NCBI GenBank assembly: GCA_027486335.1 | Contig: JAIXPK010000222.1 | Location: 1 to 40,357 of the forward strand | Reading direction: 5' to 3' | Length of the DNA: 40,357 nt | Source of the DNA: Verrucomicrobiaceae bacterium | GTDB taxonomy: Bacteria > Verrucomicrobiota > Verrucomicrobiia > Verrucomicrobiales > V1-33 | Shown: in pieces, positions 31,298-39,404 of the stretch | Layout: every line of letters starts with the position of its first letter | Position numbering within the stretch: the stretch's first letter is position 1 | Position numbers and translations under genes: made by a program | The notes under the pieces: generated by a model | Database searches by the model: none | What the model was told of the DNA's origin: nothing | The model's input: only the letters and a program-made list of their open reading frames with translations

Positions 31298-32254
31298 ATG
31301 AAACCCCGTCTCGCATTCCTCGCCGCCGCTTCCCTCGCCTCCCTCGCCTCCGCTGAAGAAGGTGCCACCGGCCATTACGCCCCAGGTTCCATGGCCTCGT
31401 TCATCGACGCCGTCCCAGCCAACGAATCCTTCCTCGCCCGCGTCAACCTCGTCTCCTACGACGGTGCGATCGGCCTCGATATCCCCATCCTCATGGCCGG
31501 CACCACCACCATCGGCGCAGAAAGCCAGATCCTCGGCTCCGGCCTCACCCTCCTCTGGCGCCCAGTCCTCGACTCCGGCGACAAATGGTCATGGGCCGCT
31601 TCCGCCACCATCCCATGGGTCTGGGTCGATGTCACCGCCGACGTCAATGTCCTCGGCCCTCGCGGCCGTCAGGTCCGTAAAGAGATCACCTCTTCCGCCA
31701 ACGGACTCGGCGACATCATCTTCATGCCGCTCATGCTCAATTACAAAGCATCCGACGACTTCAGCATCAACTTCCGCCTCGCCGCCTACGCCCCCACCGG
31801 CGACTACGAACTCGGCCGCCCCGCCAACCCGGGCCGCAACTACTGGAGCTTCGAACCCACCCTCGGCTTCTTCTACTTCGGCAAAAAATCCGGCCTCGAA
31901 GCCTCCCTCTATACCGGCTATACCCTCAACTCCGAAAACCGCGACACCAACTACGACTCCGGCGACCAGTTCCACCTCGACGGCACCCTCGCCCAGCACT
32001 TCCCTCTAGCCGGCGGCCTCGTCGGCCTCGGAGCCAGCGGCTGCTGGTACCAGCAAGTCACCGGCGACTCGGGCTCCGGCGCACGTCTCGGCGACTTCAA
32101 AGGCAGCACCACCAGCCTCGGCCCCGCTATCTCATGGATCGGTAAACTCGGAAAGGCCGACCTCGTCGCTGAATTTAAATGGCTCCACGAATTCCAGGCC
32201 ACCAATCGCATGGAAGGCGACTTCCTCTGGGGCAAGGTCGCCCTCAATTTCTGA
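31298..32254 (+). CDS. Outer-membrane transporter-like protein of the MetA/phenol-degradation family
   Basis: 318 residues from the ATG at 31298; the open frame extends upstream to 31154 but a clean signal peptide (LAFLAAASLASLASA) begins here. The mature protein is all-beta: alternating aromatic and polar strands such as LTLLWRPVLDSGDKWSWAAS, NFRLAAYAPTGDYELGR, NYWSFEPTLGFFYF, EASLYTGYTLNSENRDTNY and a terminal F (VALNF), typical of an outer-membrane barrel. Pattern and length fit the MetA-pathway transporter family (SphA/phenol-degradation-type porins). The transported compound is not known. It is convergent with the DUF1592-type gene, 27 bp away. Codon use strongly favours C in third position. 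Confidence 0.75.
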   Translation: MKPRLAFLAAASLASLASAEEGATGHYAPGSMASFIDAVPANESFLARVNLVSYDGAIGLDIPILMAGTTTIGAESQILGSGLTLLWRPVLDSGDKWSWAASATIPWVWVDVTADVNVLGPRGRQVRKEITSSANGLGDIIFMPLMLNYKASDDFSINFRLAAYAPTGDYELGRPANPGRNYWSFEPTLGFFYFGKKSGLEASLYTGYTLNSENRDTNYDSGDQFHLDGTLAQHFPLAGGLVGLGASGCWYQQVTGDSGSGARLGDFKGSTTSLGPAISWIGKLGKADLVAEFKWLHEFQATNRMEGDFLWGKVALNF

Positions 32255-32281
32255 CCCGCGGCACCCGTCGGCAATCAGCCG

Positions 32282-34744
32282 CTAATTGCTCACCTTCCGA
32301 TAAAGAAACGCATCGGACGTCACAAGGGCTGCCACCAGCGCTTTCATGCTGCCGTTGTTGTCGCGATAGGCACGATAAGCGGCTTGGAGAATCGGTGCGT
32401 CGTCGATCGTCTCGTTGCGTCCCATCCAGAATCGGAAGGCATGCCTCACAAAAACCTGTTTCACACGCTCACTGTTAGCGAGCCTCTGAATCATCTCCAT
32501 CGGATCCTTGACTGGGCCGTCTAATGCAGGGTCGCCGCTGCGGACGATCTCGCCCGAGGTGTCCACCGGGTGCCCCCAGTTGTTGGATGGGTTGGTATCG
32601 AGGAGGACGCCAAGCTGGTTGTACTTCTCAAAGGGCAATCCGAGCGGGTCCATCTTCTGATGGCAGCGCCAGCATTCCTGCTCACGGGTCACACGCATCC
32701 GATGCCGCAGCGTGGATTCAGGCTCAACCGGCAGCTTGGCGTCCACCGTAACTGGAATGTCCGGCACCGCATCACCAAGAAGCCGCTCGCGAATCCACCG
32801 ACCGCGTGAAATCGCATGGTTGTCCATCGCATCGGAATGAGCCACGAGCCAGACAGGATGCGTCAGGATTCCAAGGCGGTCCTTCGTGTCCACCGTGGTG
32901 ATCGCCTTGAGCGCATCGGTGGCCGGCGGATGCCGTCCCCGGTCAAACTGAGACTGCCGGACGTAGATCGGCTCGGCCGGATTAGGGAACATGTGATGAA
33001 GCATGTTCCGGTCGTGGGCCTCCCGCTCCGCCCTCTCGATCATCAGCCTGTTGTCCTTGGTAGGCTCGATCTTCTCCGGCTTGATGAACTCCTCGAATCT
33101 CTTTCCCCTGTCCATGAAATAGGCGATGTCCGTCTTGAACAAAATGCCATCCCGAAAATTCGCGCCAGACGTGTATGGCTGGTAAATGACACGGTTGGTG
33201 GTCAGCAGCTCTTTTAGTACGTCTCGGTCCTCCCGCAGGATCAACTCAATGAGTCCATCAGTATTTGCGACCATGCTGTTCATCGCCGCATAGTACGTGT
33301 CGAAGTGGCCGCCATCCTTCTCAAGGGTCATCCTGTCTTTGCAGATGCCTGGCGCCCGGTCATAATCGAAATACTCGCGGAAGAACTGAAGGATGCGCGG
33401 CTTGCGGATCGCTTCGTCGTTGAGAATGCGCGTCACCTCACGCTGAACATCTTCGCGGCTCTTCAAACGGCCCTCACCAAGTGCCGTCCGGAGATGATCG
33501 TTCTCCGGGCGGATGTACGAAAAAGCCGCGTTGATCGCGAGGGCCAGCTCATCACCCTGCAGCATCACGCGACCATGCTCGTCGGGCGTCCCGCCTTCAC
33601 AAAGCTCCGGCCGAAACAGGGCGTCGCGGTCCAGAAAGATCGGCACAAGTCCAAGGATCACACCGTCCTCCTTGCCCAGACCTTTGATCGATTGCTGAAC
33701 CATGCCCAGATAGAGGGAGGCCTCCTCGTTACTGGGCGGGCGCAGGGTCAGCGATTCAAACAGAAAGCGAATGACCTCAGTCAGTCGCTCATCGCTCACA
33801 CCCGGATCCCTCATTAACTCATACAACGGCGTCAGCGGGCGTTTGACCTGCTTGCTGTAGAAAATCACATTGAGACCCCGATACTCAGACGGAATCTTCT
33901 CGACGTCATCGGTAAACTGGTATGGTTCCGCCTCCGGACCATTGGCCATGAAACGCAGGACCTTCTCCGCAACGCCGGCAATCTGCAGCGCCTCGGAGCT
34001 GTTGACTGAATAAAGATAGGCGTAATTGCGCAACCCGTGGTCCCTGATCATCGAAAGGCTGGATTGAAACCCGCTCACACCCACACTGTAGGCATCCTCA
34101 AATGACGCGACATACTGATCCAGTCCGAAATACACCTTGGTCTCCCCTTCCAGATTCGACGGAATCTGATCACCGTGTGTCCACAAACCCGGGCGCTCCG
34201 GGTTGTACTTCCGCTTCAGGCAGATGAGATCGTTGAGTCGAACAAGCTGTTCCTGCGGGTGAATCCGCCAGATGCGCGCCGGCGTGGACGCGGGCTCAAG
34301 GTTTTCCAGCGTCGCGTTGAAAAGGAGATCGTGATCGAGATGGTTGCCTTTGCTAGGCCGCAGGTGGTCGGTGAACCCTCCCCTGTCCTTCATCGCCTTC
34401 GTCATTCCATCCGTAATCCAGTTGGAAAGCTCCAGACGCTCCCTCAGCTCAGGCTTCTCGGTCTCCTCTCTTGGCGGCATTTCCTTTAGTGCCACCTGCT
34501 CCCAGATGCGCCTCCACACCGCGGCATTCCCAGCGCTCACCTCAGTCAGGCCCTCCAGCGAAACCCCGCCCTTCTTCGTCTCCTCGTCATGACACTCCAA
34601 ACAGTAACTCTCAAAGAATGGCTGCACCGTTCGCTTGAAGCCATCTGAAACCCCGGCGGATTCCTGCGCCTGGACCACAGGGGCAGCGAACGCGACCAGG
34701 ACGGCCATCAATGCCGCGGGCCCCACCAATCGGACACCGATCAT
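32282..34744 (-). CDS. DUF1592/DUF1588/DUF1585-type planctomycete-style cytochrome protein
   Basis: 820 residues, ATG at 34744, one base after the DUF1552 stop (TAG-A-ATG). Signal peptide (LMAVLVAFAAPVVQA). N-terminal haem site CLECH (48-52) in a PSCyt1-like domain; a second CxxCH, CWRCHQKMDPLG (691-695), near the C-terminus, the position of the DUF1588/DUF1585 region in these proteins. The middle contains RDALFRPE and FFREYFDYDRAP motifs of the DUF1592/1588 family. These multi-domain proteins are exported, haem-binding and always found beside DUF1552 proteins in planctomycetes and verrucomicrobia. Role unknown, probably polysaccharide or sulfated-sugar metabolism at the surface. All characteristic motifs are present. 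Confidence 0.9.
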   Translation of the reverse strand: MIGVRLVGPAALMAVLVAFAAPVVQAQESAGVSDGFKRTVQPFFESYCLECHDEETKKGGVSLEGLTEVSAGNAAVWRRIWEQVALKEMPPREETEKPELRERLELSNWITDGMTKAMKDRGGFTDHLRPSKGNHLDHDLLFNATLENLEPASTPARIWRIHPQEQLVRLNDLICLKRKYNPERPGLWTHGDQIPSNLEGETKVYFGLDQYVASFEDAYSVGVSGFQSSLSMIRDHGLRNYAYLYSVNSSEALQIAGVAEKVLRFMANGPEAEPYQFTDDVEKIPSEYRGLNVIFYSKQVKRPLTPLYELMRDPGVSDERLTEVIRFLFESLTLRPPSNEEASLYLGMVQQSIKGLGKEDGVILGLVPIFLDRDALFRPELCEGGTPDEHGRVMLQGDELALAINAAFSYIRPENDHLRTALGEGRLKSREDVQREVTRILNDEAIRKPRILQFFREYFDYDRAPGICKDRMTLEKDGGHFDTYYAAMNSMVANTDGLIELILREDRDVLKELLTTNRVIYQPYTSGANFRDGILFKTDIAYFMDRGKRFEEFIKPEKIEPTKDNRLMIERAEREAHDRNMLHHMFPNPAEPIYVRQSQFDRGRHPPATDALKAITTVDTKDRLGILTHPVWLVAHSDAMDNHAISRGRWIRERLLGDAVPDIPVTVDAKLPVEPESTLRHRMRVTREQECWRCHQKMDPLGLPFEKYNQLGVLLDTNPSNNWGHPVDTSGEIVRSGDPALDGPVKDPMEMIQRLANSERVKQVFVRHAFRFWMGRNETIDDAPILQAAYRAYRDNNGSMKALVAALVTSDAFLYRKVSN

Positions 34745-34745
34745 T

Positions 34746-36077
34746 CTAGGTCAGCAGTTCCTCGATCGGTCCCACCCTGCTGTGATGAAGATTGGCCATG
34801 TTCTTGTCCATGTTGAAACGATCCACCGGCGCACCCACTCCATGGAGGAAAGTGGCGTAGAGATCGTTGATCGGGCGCTCCTTGATGTTCGTGTACTGAC
34901 CAGTCTTGAATCGTCCACCCGCATTCCCCAGCAGCACAAACGGCCACGTCGCACCCTCAGAATGCTGCTTCTCCGCGTTATTGCTCGAATAAACAATCAG
35001 AGTGTTGTCCATCATCGTGCCCGAACCCTCAGGAGTCGCCTCCAGCGCCTTCATGAGCCTGACCAGCATCCCGCAGTTGTACTGGCGGATCTTCGTCCAG
35101 ATCTCATTGCCAGGCTGATCAATGTGACCCAACCCGTGCCCAGTTTCATTGATCCCCAGTCCTTTCCAGGAACCGAAGTACTCACCGCAACCGGAAGCAA
35201 TCGTCAGAACATTCGTCAGATTCGCCTGAAGCGCCGCAATCCCGATGTCTAGCAGGGCATCATGCCAGTCAGTCTCGAACTTCGGATTGCTGTATCGTTC
35301 ATCAAGCTTCGGAGCGAACTGTTTCAGCCGATCCGAGATCCCGGACAACTTCTCAGTCAATCCGTTCAGCTCCCGGAAACCGCTGACATATCTTCCGTAG
35401 CGCTCGCCGTCACCCATCGGCAATCCCTTGCCCTTCAGCCCGGCCGCACGCTCCACTTCAAGCATCATGTTGGCTCGCGCCTCGTAGTGCTGCCTGATCG
35501 CCCCCTCCGCAATGCTGCCAAAAAGCAGCTGGTAAAGCATCGTCGGATCGCAATGCATGAAGATCGGCTGGTTCGGCCCCGACGCCGAGAGCGTCGCAAG
35601 GGTCGGACGCGCCCGCATGCTGTCCAATGATTCCATGCCAATGCACAGCGGCGGCATGATGGTCTGCGGAAGCGCCCGGCTCAGCACATAGTCAATTGTC
35701 GCCGCCGACGGTGGAACCCCAGTCCCGCCACGATACGCCCCAAGCGCTCCAAAATAGGCACTGTGCCCCGGATTCGTATGCCGACCATGCAGCCCAGTAA
35801 TGATATGCATCCTGTCCTTGTATGGCTCCAAAGCCTCCATGGGCTTCTCAAGCGTCAGGCCATCCAGCGCACAGCTCTCCTTGTTCAGGTCCTTCGGAAT
35901 GCAGGTCAGCGGATCAAAGCCGTGGTTCTGCAGAAAGAAAATCACCCGCTTCGGACTGCCGGGCGTCTGAATCACCGGCATGTCCGCAGCCTGCACACTC
36001 CCGGGAAACAAGCCCGCCCCAAGCAGCGCCCCCGCTCCAGCCGCCGCTCCATGAAACATTTCTCTGCGCGTAATCAT
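34746..36077 (-). CDS. DUF1552 protein with twin-arginine-like signal
   Basis: 443 residues from the ATG at 36077 rather than the frame start at 36230. It begins MITRREMF, a twin-arginine-like motif before a hydrophobic signal (GAAAGAGALLGAGLFPGS) and VQAAD. DUF1552 proteins share a sulfatase/alkaline-phosphatase-like layout: here VIFFLQNHGFDPLTC, ITGLHGRHTNPGHSAYFG, NTLIVYSSNNAEKQHSEGAT and LLGNAGGRFKTGQYT are visible. They are exported and encoded next to the DUF1592-type haem proteins. Coupling by adjacent stop and start codons supports a functional pair. The substrate is not known. Confidence 0.9.
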   Translation of the reverse strand: MITRREMFHGAAAGAGALLGAGLFPGSVQAADMPVIQTPGSPKRVIFFLQNHGFDPLTCIPKDLNKESCALDGLTLEKPMEALEPYKDRMHIITGLHGRHTNPGHSAYFGALGAYRGGTGVPPSAATIDYVLSRALPQTIMPPLCIGMESLDSMRARPTLATLSASGPNQPIFMHCDPTMLYQLLFGSIAEGAIRQHYEARANMMLEVERAAGLKGKGLPMGDGERYGRYVSGFRELNGLTEKLSGISDRLKQFAPKLDERYSNPKFETDWHDALLDIGIAALQANLTNVLTIASGCGEYFGSWKGLGINETGHGLGHIDQPGNEIWTKIRQYNCGMLVRLMKALEATPEGSGTMMDNTLIVYSSNNAEKQHSEGATWPFVLLGNAGGRFKTGQYTNIKERPINDLYATFLHGVGAPVDRFNMDKNMANLHHSRVGPIEELLT

Positions 36078-36235
36078 GATTGTATGGTCGTTAGTTGGTT
36101 CGCTGGGAAAATGATCTCGCTCTCGCCGCCCACACCGCGCGGCGCGAGGCTTTGAACGGGCGAAATCCAAAACGCTGAATCGCAAGCGTCGCACCCAGCG
36201 ACAAACAAGATCCAGAACCAGCCGGTTCACCGGCG

Positions 36236-36290
36236 AGCGTTCCGTTCGTCATTCGAAGTTGGTCGTTCATCATTCACTCCCACTCGCTGC
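36236..36290. repeat. Possible dispersed intergenic repeat (GAATGACGAACGG type)
   Basis: The minus strand reads AATGATGAACGACCAACTTC then GAATGACGAACGG, a type of sequence often repeated between genes in this phylum. Only one copy is in the window, so the call is from memory of the pattern. The rest of 36078-36293 holds no gene. Confidence 0.3.
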
Positions 36291-36293
36291 TTT

Positions 36294-36737
36294 TCATGCT
36301 GCCACCGTCATGGCTGCAATCTGAATCGCTTCGTCCAGCACGCACGTCAATTCCTTCGATGCATCGACTTCGACTTTCACTCCCCGGAACCAGGCAATCT
36401 TGCGGGCCATTTCAGGCCAATTCCCAGCTGCTTCCGGTCCCCCGTCATTCGTTCCCACCATGAAGAAATAGTCTGCTTCCGGTTCCACAAGTCGCCTTGA
36501 ACAGTCGTCGGCCGCAACCGGACTCGATAAACGACCTCCCCGCCCAAAAGCGTGACGTGTGTCCAAATTGAGCCGCCGAAGAGTTAGCCTCGTGGGACAG
36601 AATCGCGCCGGTGTCACGGTTATAATCCATTCTAACTCAACGCGACCTCCAACGAGTTTCCTTGATCCGCGACCGCCTCTAAAGGGGCGGCACCCTCGTG
36701 TCCAGCAGCCTATGGGATGGCAGTGAATTCGTTTCAT
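36294..36737 (-). CDS. Uncertain open frame, C-terminal third protein-like
   Basis: 147 residues on the minus strand. The first 80 residues are arginine- and glycine-rich with little sign of selection. The last 60 or so (VEPEADYFFMVGTNDGG, WPEMARKIAWFRGVKVEVDA, SKELTCVLDEAIQIAAM) have a balanced composition and predicted helix-strand pattern, like the end of a real globular protein. This may be the C-terminal remnant of a larger gene, or a short unknown protein with a later start. No family is recognised. Confidence 0.3.
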   Translation of the reverse strand: MKRIHCHPIGCWTRGCRPFRGGRGSRKLVGGRVELEWIITVTPARFCPTRLTLRRLNLDTRHAFGRGGRLSSPVAADDCSRRLVEPEADYFFMVGTNDGGPEAAGNWPEMARKIAWFRGVKVEVDASKELTCVLDEAIQIAAMTVAA

Positions 36738-37672
36738 TGCTTGCTATCCAGAAACTGCATCAAGGTCGCTTCATCGATTGCCCCAGCCGCGCCGTGCCCT
36801 TCGCCCAGGACCTTGTAGTGAATGATCGAGCCATCGAGGTAACTGAAGACCTCAAGCTTGCCGACGGTTCTGCTGGGCTTCATCAACTTCCCGCCTTGGT
36901 ATCCCATGGCTCTGGCCCAGAGGAAAACAGACTCCTCCGCGGCGACGAAGCCGAGCCTGCCGTTCTTCGCGGGAATCGGGGAGGGCCCACCCCGATACGG
37001 AACCAGGTGATCCTCGGTTCCCGAGATGCTCATGAGTCGCACCCCGGTCCGGGGTGTCGCGACGGCCTGATAGATGTTGTCGTCGCCCTTGGCTTTGAAT
37101 TGCCGCCCATCGTGTTGCAGTTCGTTGAGCGGACTGACGGCGGTCACGTAGTTGCGGATGTTCGGCAATCGACTCTCGATAGCCAGTTGATTCGCCAGCG
37201 CCGCGCCATTCGAGTTGCCCATGATGGTGAAGTTATCCGGCTGGACGTTGTCACAGGCGGCTAGCTTTTCGACGATGGCTTCGATGAACTTGCGATCATC
37301 CGCCTTCGACCGCTCGCCCGAGATGTTCCAGCTTTTCAGATAGCCGTCCGGAAACACCATCACATAGCGCGTCGCCATCGTCGGATGCTGGTTCAGGAAT
37401 CCGCTCATCGCGCCCTTGGCGCTTCCGCCGTTGCCATGCAGAAAGATCAGGACGGGCAGCTTCCGGTTGTCCGGATTCATTGGAACATTCACGTGGTAAG
37501 GGCGCGCCAAATCCTGCTCCTGCGACCACGTCTGCTTGATGAAATACTTTCCGGACAACAGCTTCGCCGCGGGTTCGGCGGCAGGCTTCGATGCGTCGGC
37601 TGCATGAAGTCGAGCGAGCGACGCGAGCAGCAGGGCGATGAGTGTGAGTGTAGTTTTCAATGGGATGATCAT
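36734..37672 (-). CDS. Exported alpha/beta-hydrolase, PHB-depolymerase/esterase-like
   Basis: 312 residues from the ATG at 37672; signal peptide LTLIALLLASLARLHA. Catalytic residues of the alpha/beta-hydrolase fold: oxyanion-hole HGNGG (79-83), nucleophile Ser 154 in GNSNG (152-156), acid Asp 221 in GTEDH, and base His 293 in GEGHG. The early MVFPDGYLKSWN stretch and short length resemble poly(3-hydroxybutyrate) depolymerase or feruloyl-esterase relatives (COG3509). Probably periplasmic and active on ester bonds of plant or bacterial polymers. Its ATG overlaps the stop of an upstream gene remnant by four bases (ATGA). Confidence 0.8.
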   Translation of the reverse strand: MIIPLKTTLTLIALLLASLARLHAADASKPAAEPAAKLLSGKYFIKQTWSQEQDLARPYHVNVPMNPDNRKLPVLIFLHGNGGSAKGAMSGFLNQHPTMATRYVMVFPDGYLKSWNISGERSKADDRKFIEAIVEKLAACDNVQPDNFTIMGNSNGAALANQLAIESRLPNIRNYVTAVSPLNELQHDGRQFKAKGDDNIYQAVATPRTGVRLMSISGTEDHLVPYRGGPSPIPAKNGRLGFVAAEESVFLWARAMGYQGGKLMKPSRTVGKLEVFSYLDGSIIHYKVLGEGHGAAGAIDEATLMQFLDSKQ

Positions 37673-37821
37673 TTTGCAGCAGCGGCGTCTGGTCGGAGCA
37701 CGCGGCGGATGGCGTCGAGCCGGGAGGTGTCCGGCTTGCCCTCTGGTGTCCACGTGGGGACGAGCCAGCCGCCTTCGTCTTGCTCGTTCCCCGCGTTCAT
37801 CATAGCAGTTCCGATAGGGGG
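37669..37821 (-). pseudogene. C-terminal remnant of an unidentified gene coupled to the esterase
   Basis: About 50 residues in the frame ending at TGA (37671-37669), with protein-like sequence GNEQDEGGWLVPTWTPEG and DAIRRVLRPDAAAAK. The stop overlaps the esterase ATG in the ATGA arrangement typical of operons. No start codon with a plausible N-terminus is found; the sequence upstream becomes arginine-rich and unlike protein. I infer that a larger gene lost its 5' part while the coupling was kept. The family is not recognised. Confidence 0.4.
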
Positions 37822-37921
37822 CTTTCGGCTTCGCCTTCGGCGGCATGGCACCAGCAGCCGTTGACAAGCCATCTGCTCGCAGCGTCAGCCGAAGCCCCAT
37901 TCGTTCCTCGCACCTCTGCCC

Positions 37922-39013
37922 TCACTCTGACTTGAGCAGTCGAACCATCGCCCGCCCCATCGCCTCTCCGACATTCATGTAAGTCTCCGCATTCCCGTTA
38001 TAATGACTGTTCCCGCTCCCTCCCAGCGAAAGCGGATGCGAGTACACCGTCGCCACATTGCCCTTGAATTCCGGATGCTTGCCCGATTCCCCATCCACCG
38101 CCAGCTGCGCCTCCAGAATCTTCCCGCCGTTCCCGCTGCTCCCCTTCTCCGCTTCCCCTAACGTCGCCAGCACAAACTTCGCCTTCGGTGCCCCGAAATC
38201 CTTCCTCAGCTGCCCGATGAACCTCACCAGATTCTCCTCATACTTCGCCGCGTGCGCCGCATTGCCGCCATCCTTCTCTCCCTGCCAGAAGAAAAACCCG
38301 GCCACTTCATACTTCGTCGCCTCAGGATAATACTTCGCCAGCTCTCCTAACACCTTCTTCGCATCCGCCGTGTCGTCGTCGTACTGCTTCCCGGCATACC
38401 AGTCGATCGGCTTGCCCTGCTTGTCCAGCCATGGCGGCGCTTCCGTCGCCACTCCCTTCGCCGCATCCACGGCCCACGCATCGGGCCGCTCCTTGTACGC
38501 CGGATACACTTTCCCCTCAAAAACATAACGCTCGCTCCCCGGCGGCAGCAGATCCCATCCCAGACTCCGGTTCCCAATGCAGCTCTTCAAAACCAGCACC
38601 GGCGCTTCCACCCCGTTCCCCACCACATGCCCAATCCCATACTCCGGTCCCATTGTGTTCCCCGCCACCGTCAGCCAATCGTTCTTCAGCATCCCCTTCC
38701 GCTGCATGAACTGCACATAACGCACATCCTTCCGCTCCACCCACACCTTCCCATCATCCACAAGGTAAGGATACTTCCCCTTCTCCCTAACTGCAAACTC
38801 CAGCGACCCATCCGGCCCCTTGATCTTCCCCAATCCCACCATGTTCGACTGCCCCAGCAGAATGAACACCTGCACCGGCTTCGCCATGTCCGCAGCCTTC
38901 CCGTCATGACGCTCAATCACTTCTCCCCCCGCCGCCCCATCCGCTCCAGACACCCGCATCGCCATCGGCACCAGCGCCATCGAGGCCATCATCATCAGTG
39001 TGGATCTCTTCAT
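37922..39013 (-). CDS. Sialate O-acetylesterase family (SASA/DUF303) protein
   Basis: 363 residues; ATG at 39013; signal peptide LMMMASMALVPMAMRVSG. SGNH-hydrolase features: nucleophile Ser 56 in GQSNM (54-58), an FFFWQGEKDG stretch, and a terminal His motif in NSHYNGNAETYMNVGEAMG. These match the sialate O-acetylesterase-related (SASA) family common in verrucomicrobia, which removes O-acetyl groups from sugars such as sialic acid, xylan or pectin residues. It is most likely periplasmic or exported. The same-strand spacing to the small membrane gene is 150 bp, so a shared operon is uncertain. Confidence 0.85.
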   Translation of the reverse strand: MKRSTLMMMASMALVPMAMRVSGADGAAGGEVIERHDGKAADMAKPVQVFILLGQSNMVGLGKIKGPDGSLEFAVREKGKYPYLVDDGKVWVERKDVRYVQFMQRKGMLKNDWLTVAGNTMGPEYGIGHVVGNGVEAPVLVLKSCIGNRSLGWDLLPPGSERYVFEGKVYPAYKERPDAWAVDAAKGVATEAPPWLDKQGKPIDWYAGKQYDDDTADAKKVLGELAKYYPEATKYEVAGFFFWQGEKDGGNAAHAAKYEENLVRFIGQLRKDFGAPKAKFVLATLGEAEKGSSGNGGKILEAQLAVDGESGKHPEFKGNVATVYSHPLSLGGSGNSHYNGNAETYMNVGEAMGRAMVRLLKSE

Positions 39014-39163
39014 TTATTCCAATTCATTAGTTGTTAGCGAATTTCAACCGTCGGCACGATCCCGCGCCTTTCCGGTCCTCCTTCCATTCAATCCCGAACG
39101 CCGCCCGCAGCCAAGACAAATCATCACCGCCCCAACCCCCATCCAGGCCACTTTTCGCACCAC
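39014..39163. other. Intergenic region, no feature seen
   Basis: 150 bp upstream of the sialate O-acetylesterase-like gene. Nothing specific was recognised. Confidence 0.3.
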
Positions 39164-39373
39164 TTACCCCGCCCGCTGATCCCGTCCGTCCAGCCATCGG
39201 TTCAATCCCATCACCGCCAGCACCACCGCCGGTAACAACTTCAAACTCACCTCCCGCCACCGTGGTGCCGGCTTCCCCGAAAAATCCGCGAACGCCATCA
39301 CCGCCACGGCCGTCCACGCCACGGCCAACACAATGGCCACCCCATGCCGCGCCTTCTTGCTGATCAGGTTCAT
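39164..39373 (-). CDS. Small two-helix membrane protein, unknown function
   Basis: 69 residues, ATG at 39373. Two hydrophobic helices, about 12-30 (VAIVLAVAWTAVAVMAFA) and 45-57 (LLPAVVLAVMGLN), with basic ends (KKARHG and LDGRDQRAG). It lies 31 bases downstream of the alcohol dehydrogenase stop, so co-transcription is likely. No domain is recognised. Confidence 0.55.
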   Translation of the reverse strand: MNLISKKARHGVAIVLAVAWTAVAVMAFADFSGKPAPRWREVSLKLLPAVVLAVMGLNRWLDGRDQRAG

Positions 39374-39404
39374 AACCCGCGTTTACACCAACCCCGCCTC
39401 CCGC

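Noticed and set aside
36236..36290. Promoter of the DUF1552 gene in the GAATGACGAACGG stretch
   Set aside because: The stretch is too far upstream (more than 150 bp from the start) and resembles a dispersed repeat rather than a promoter.
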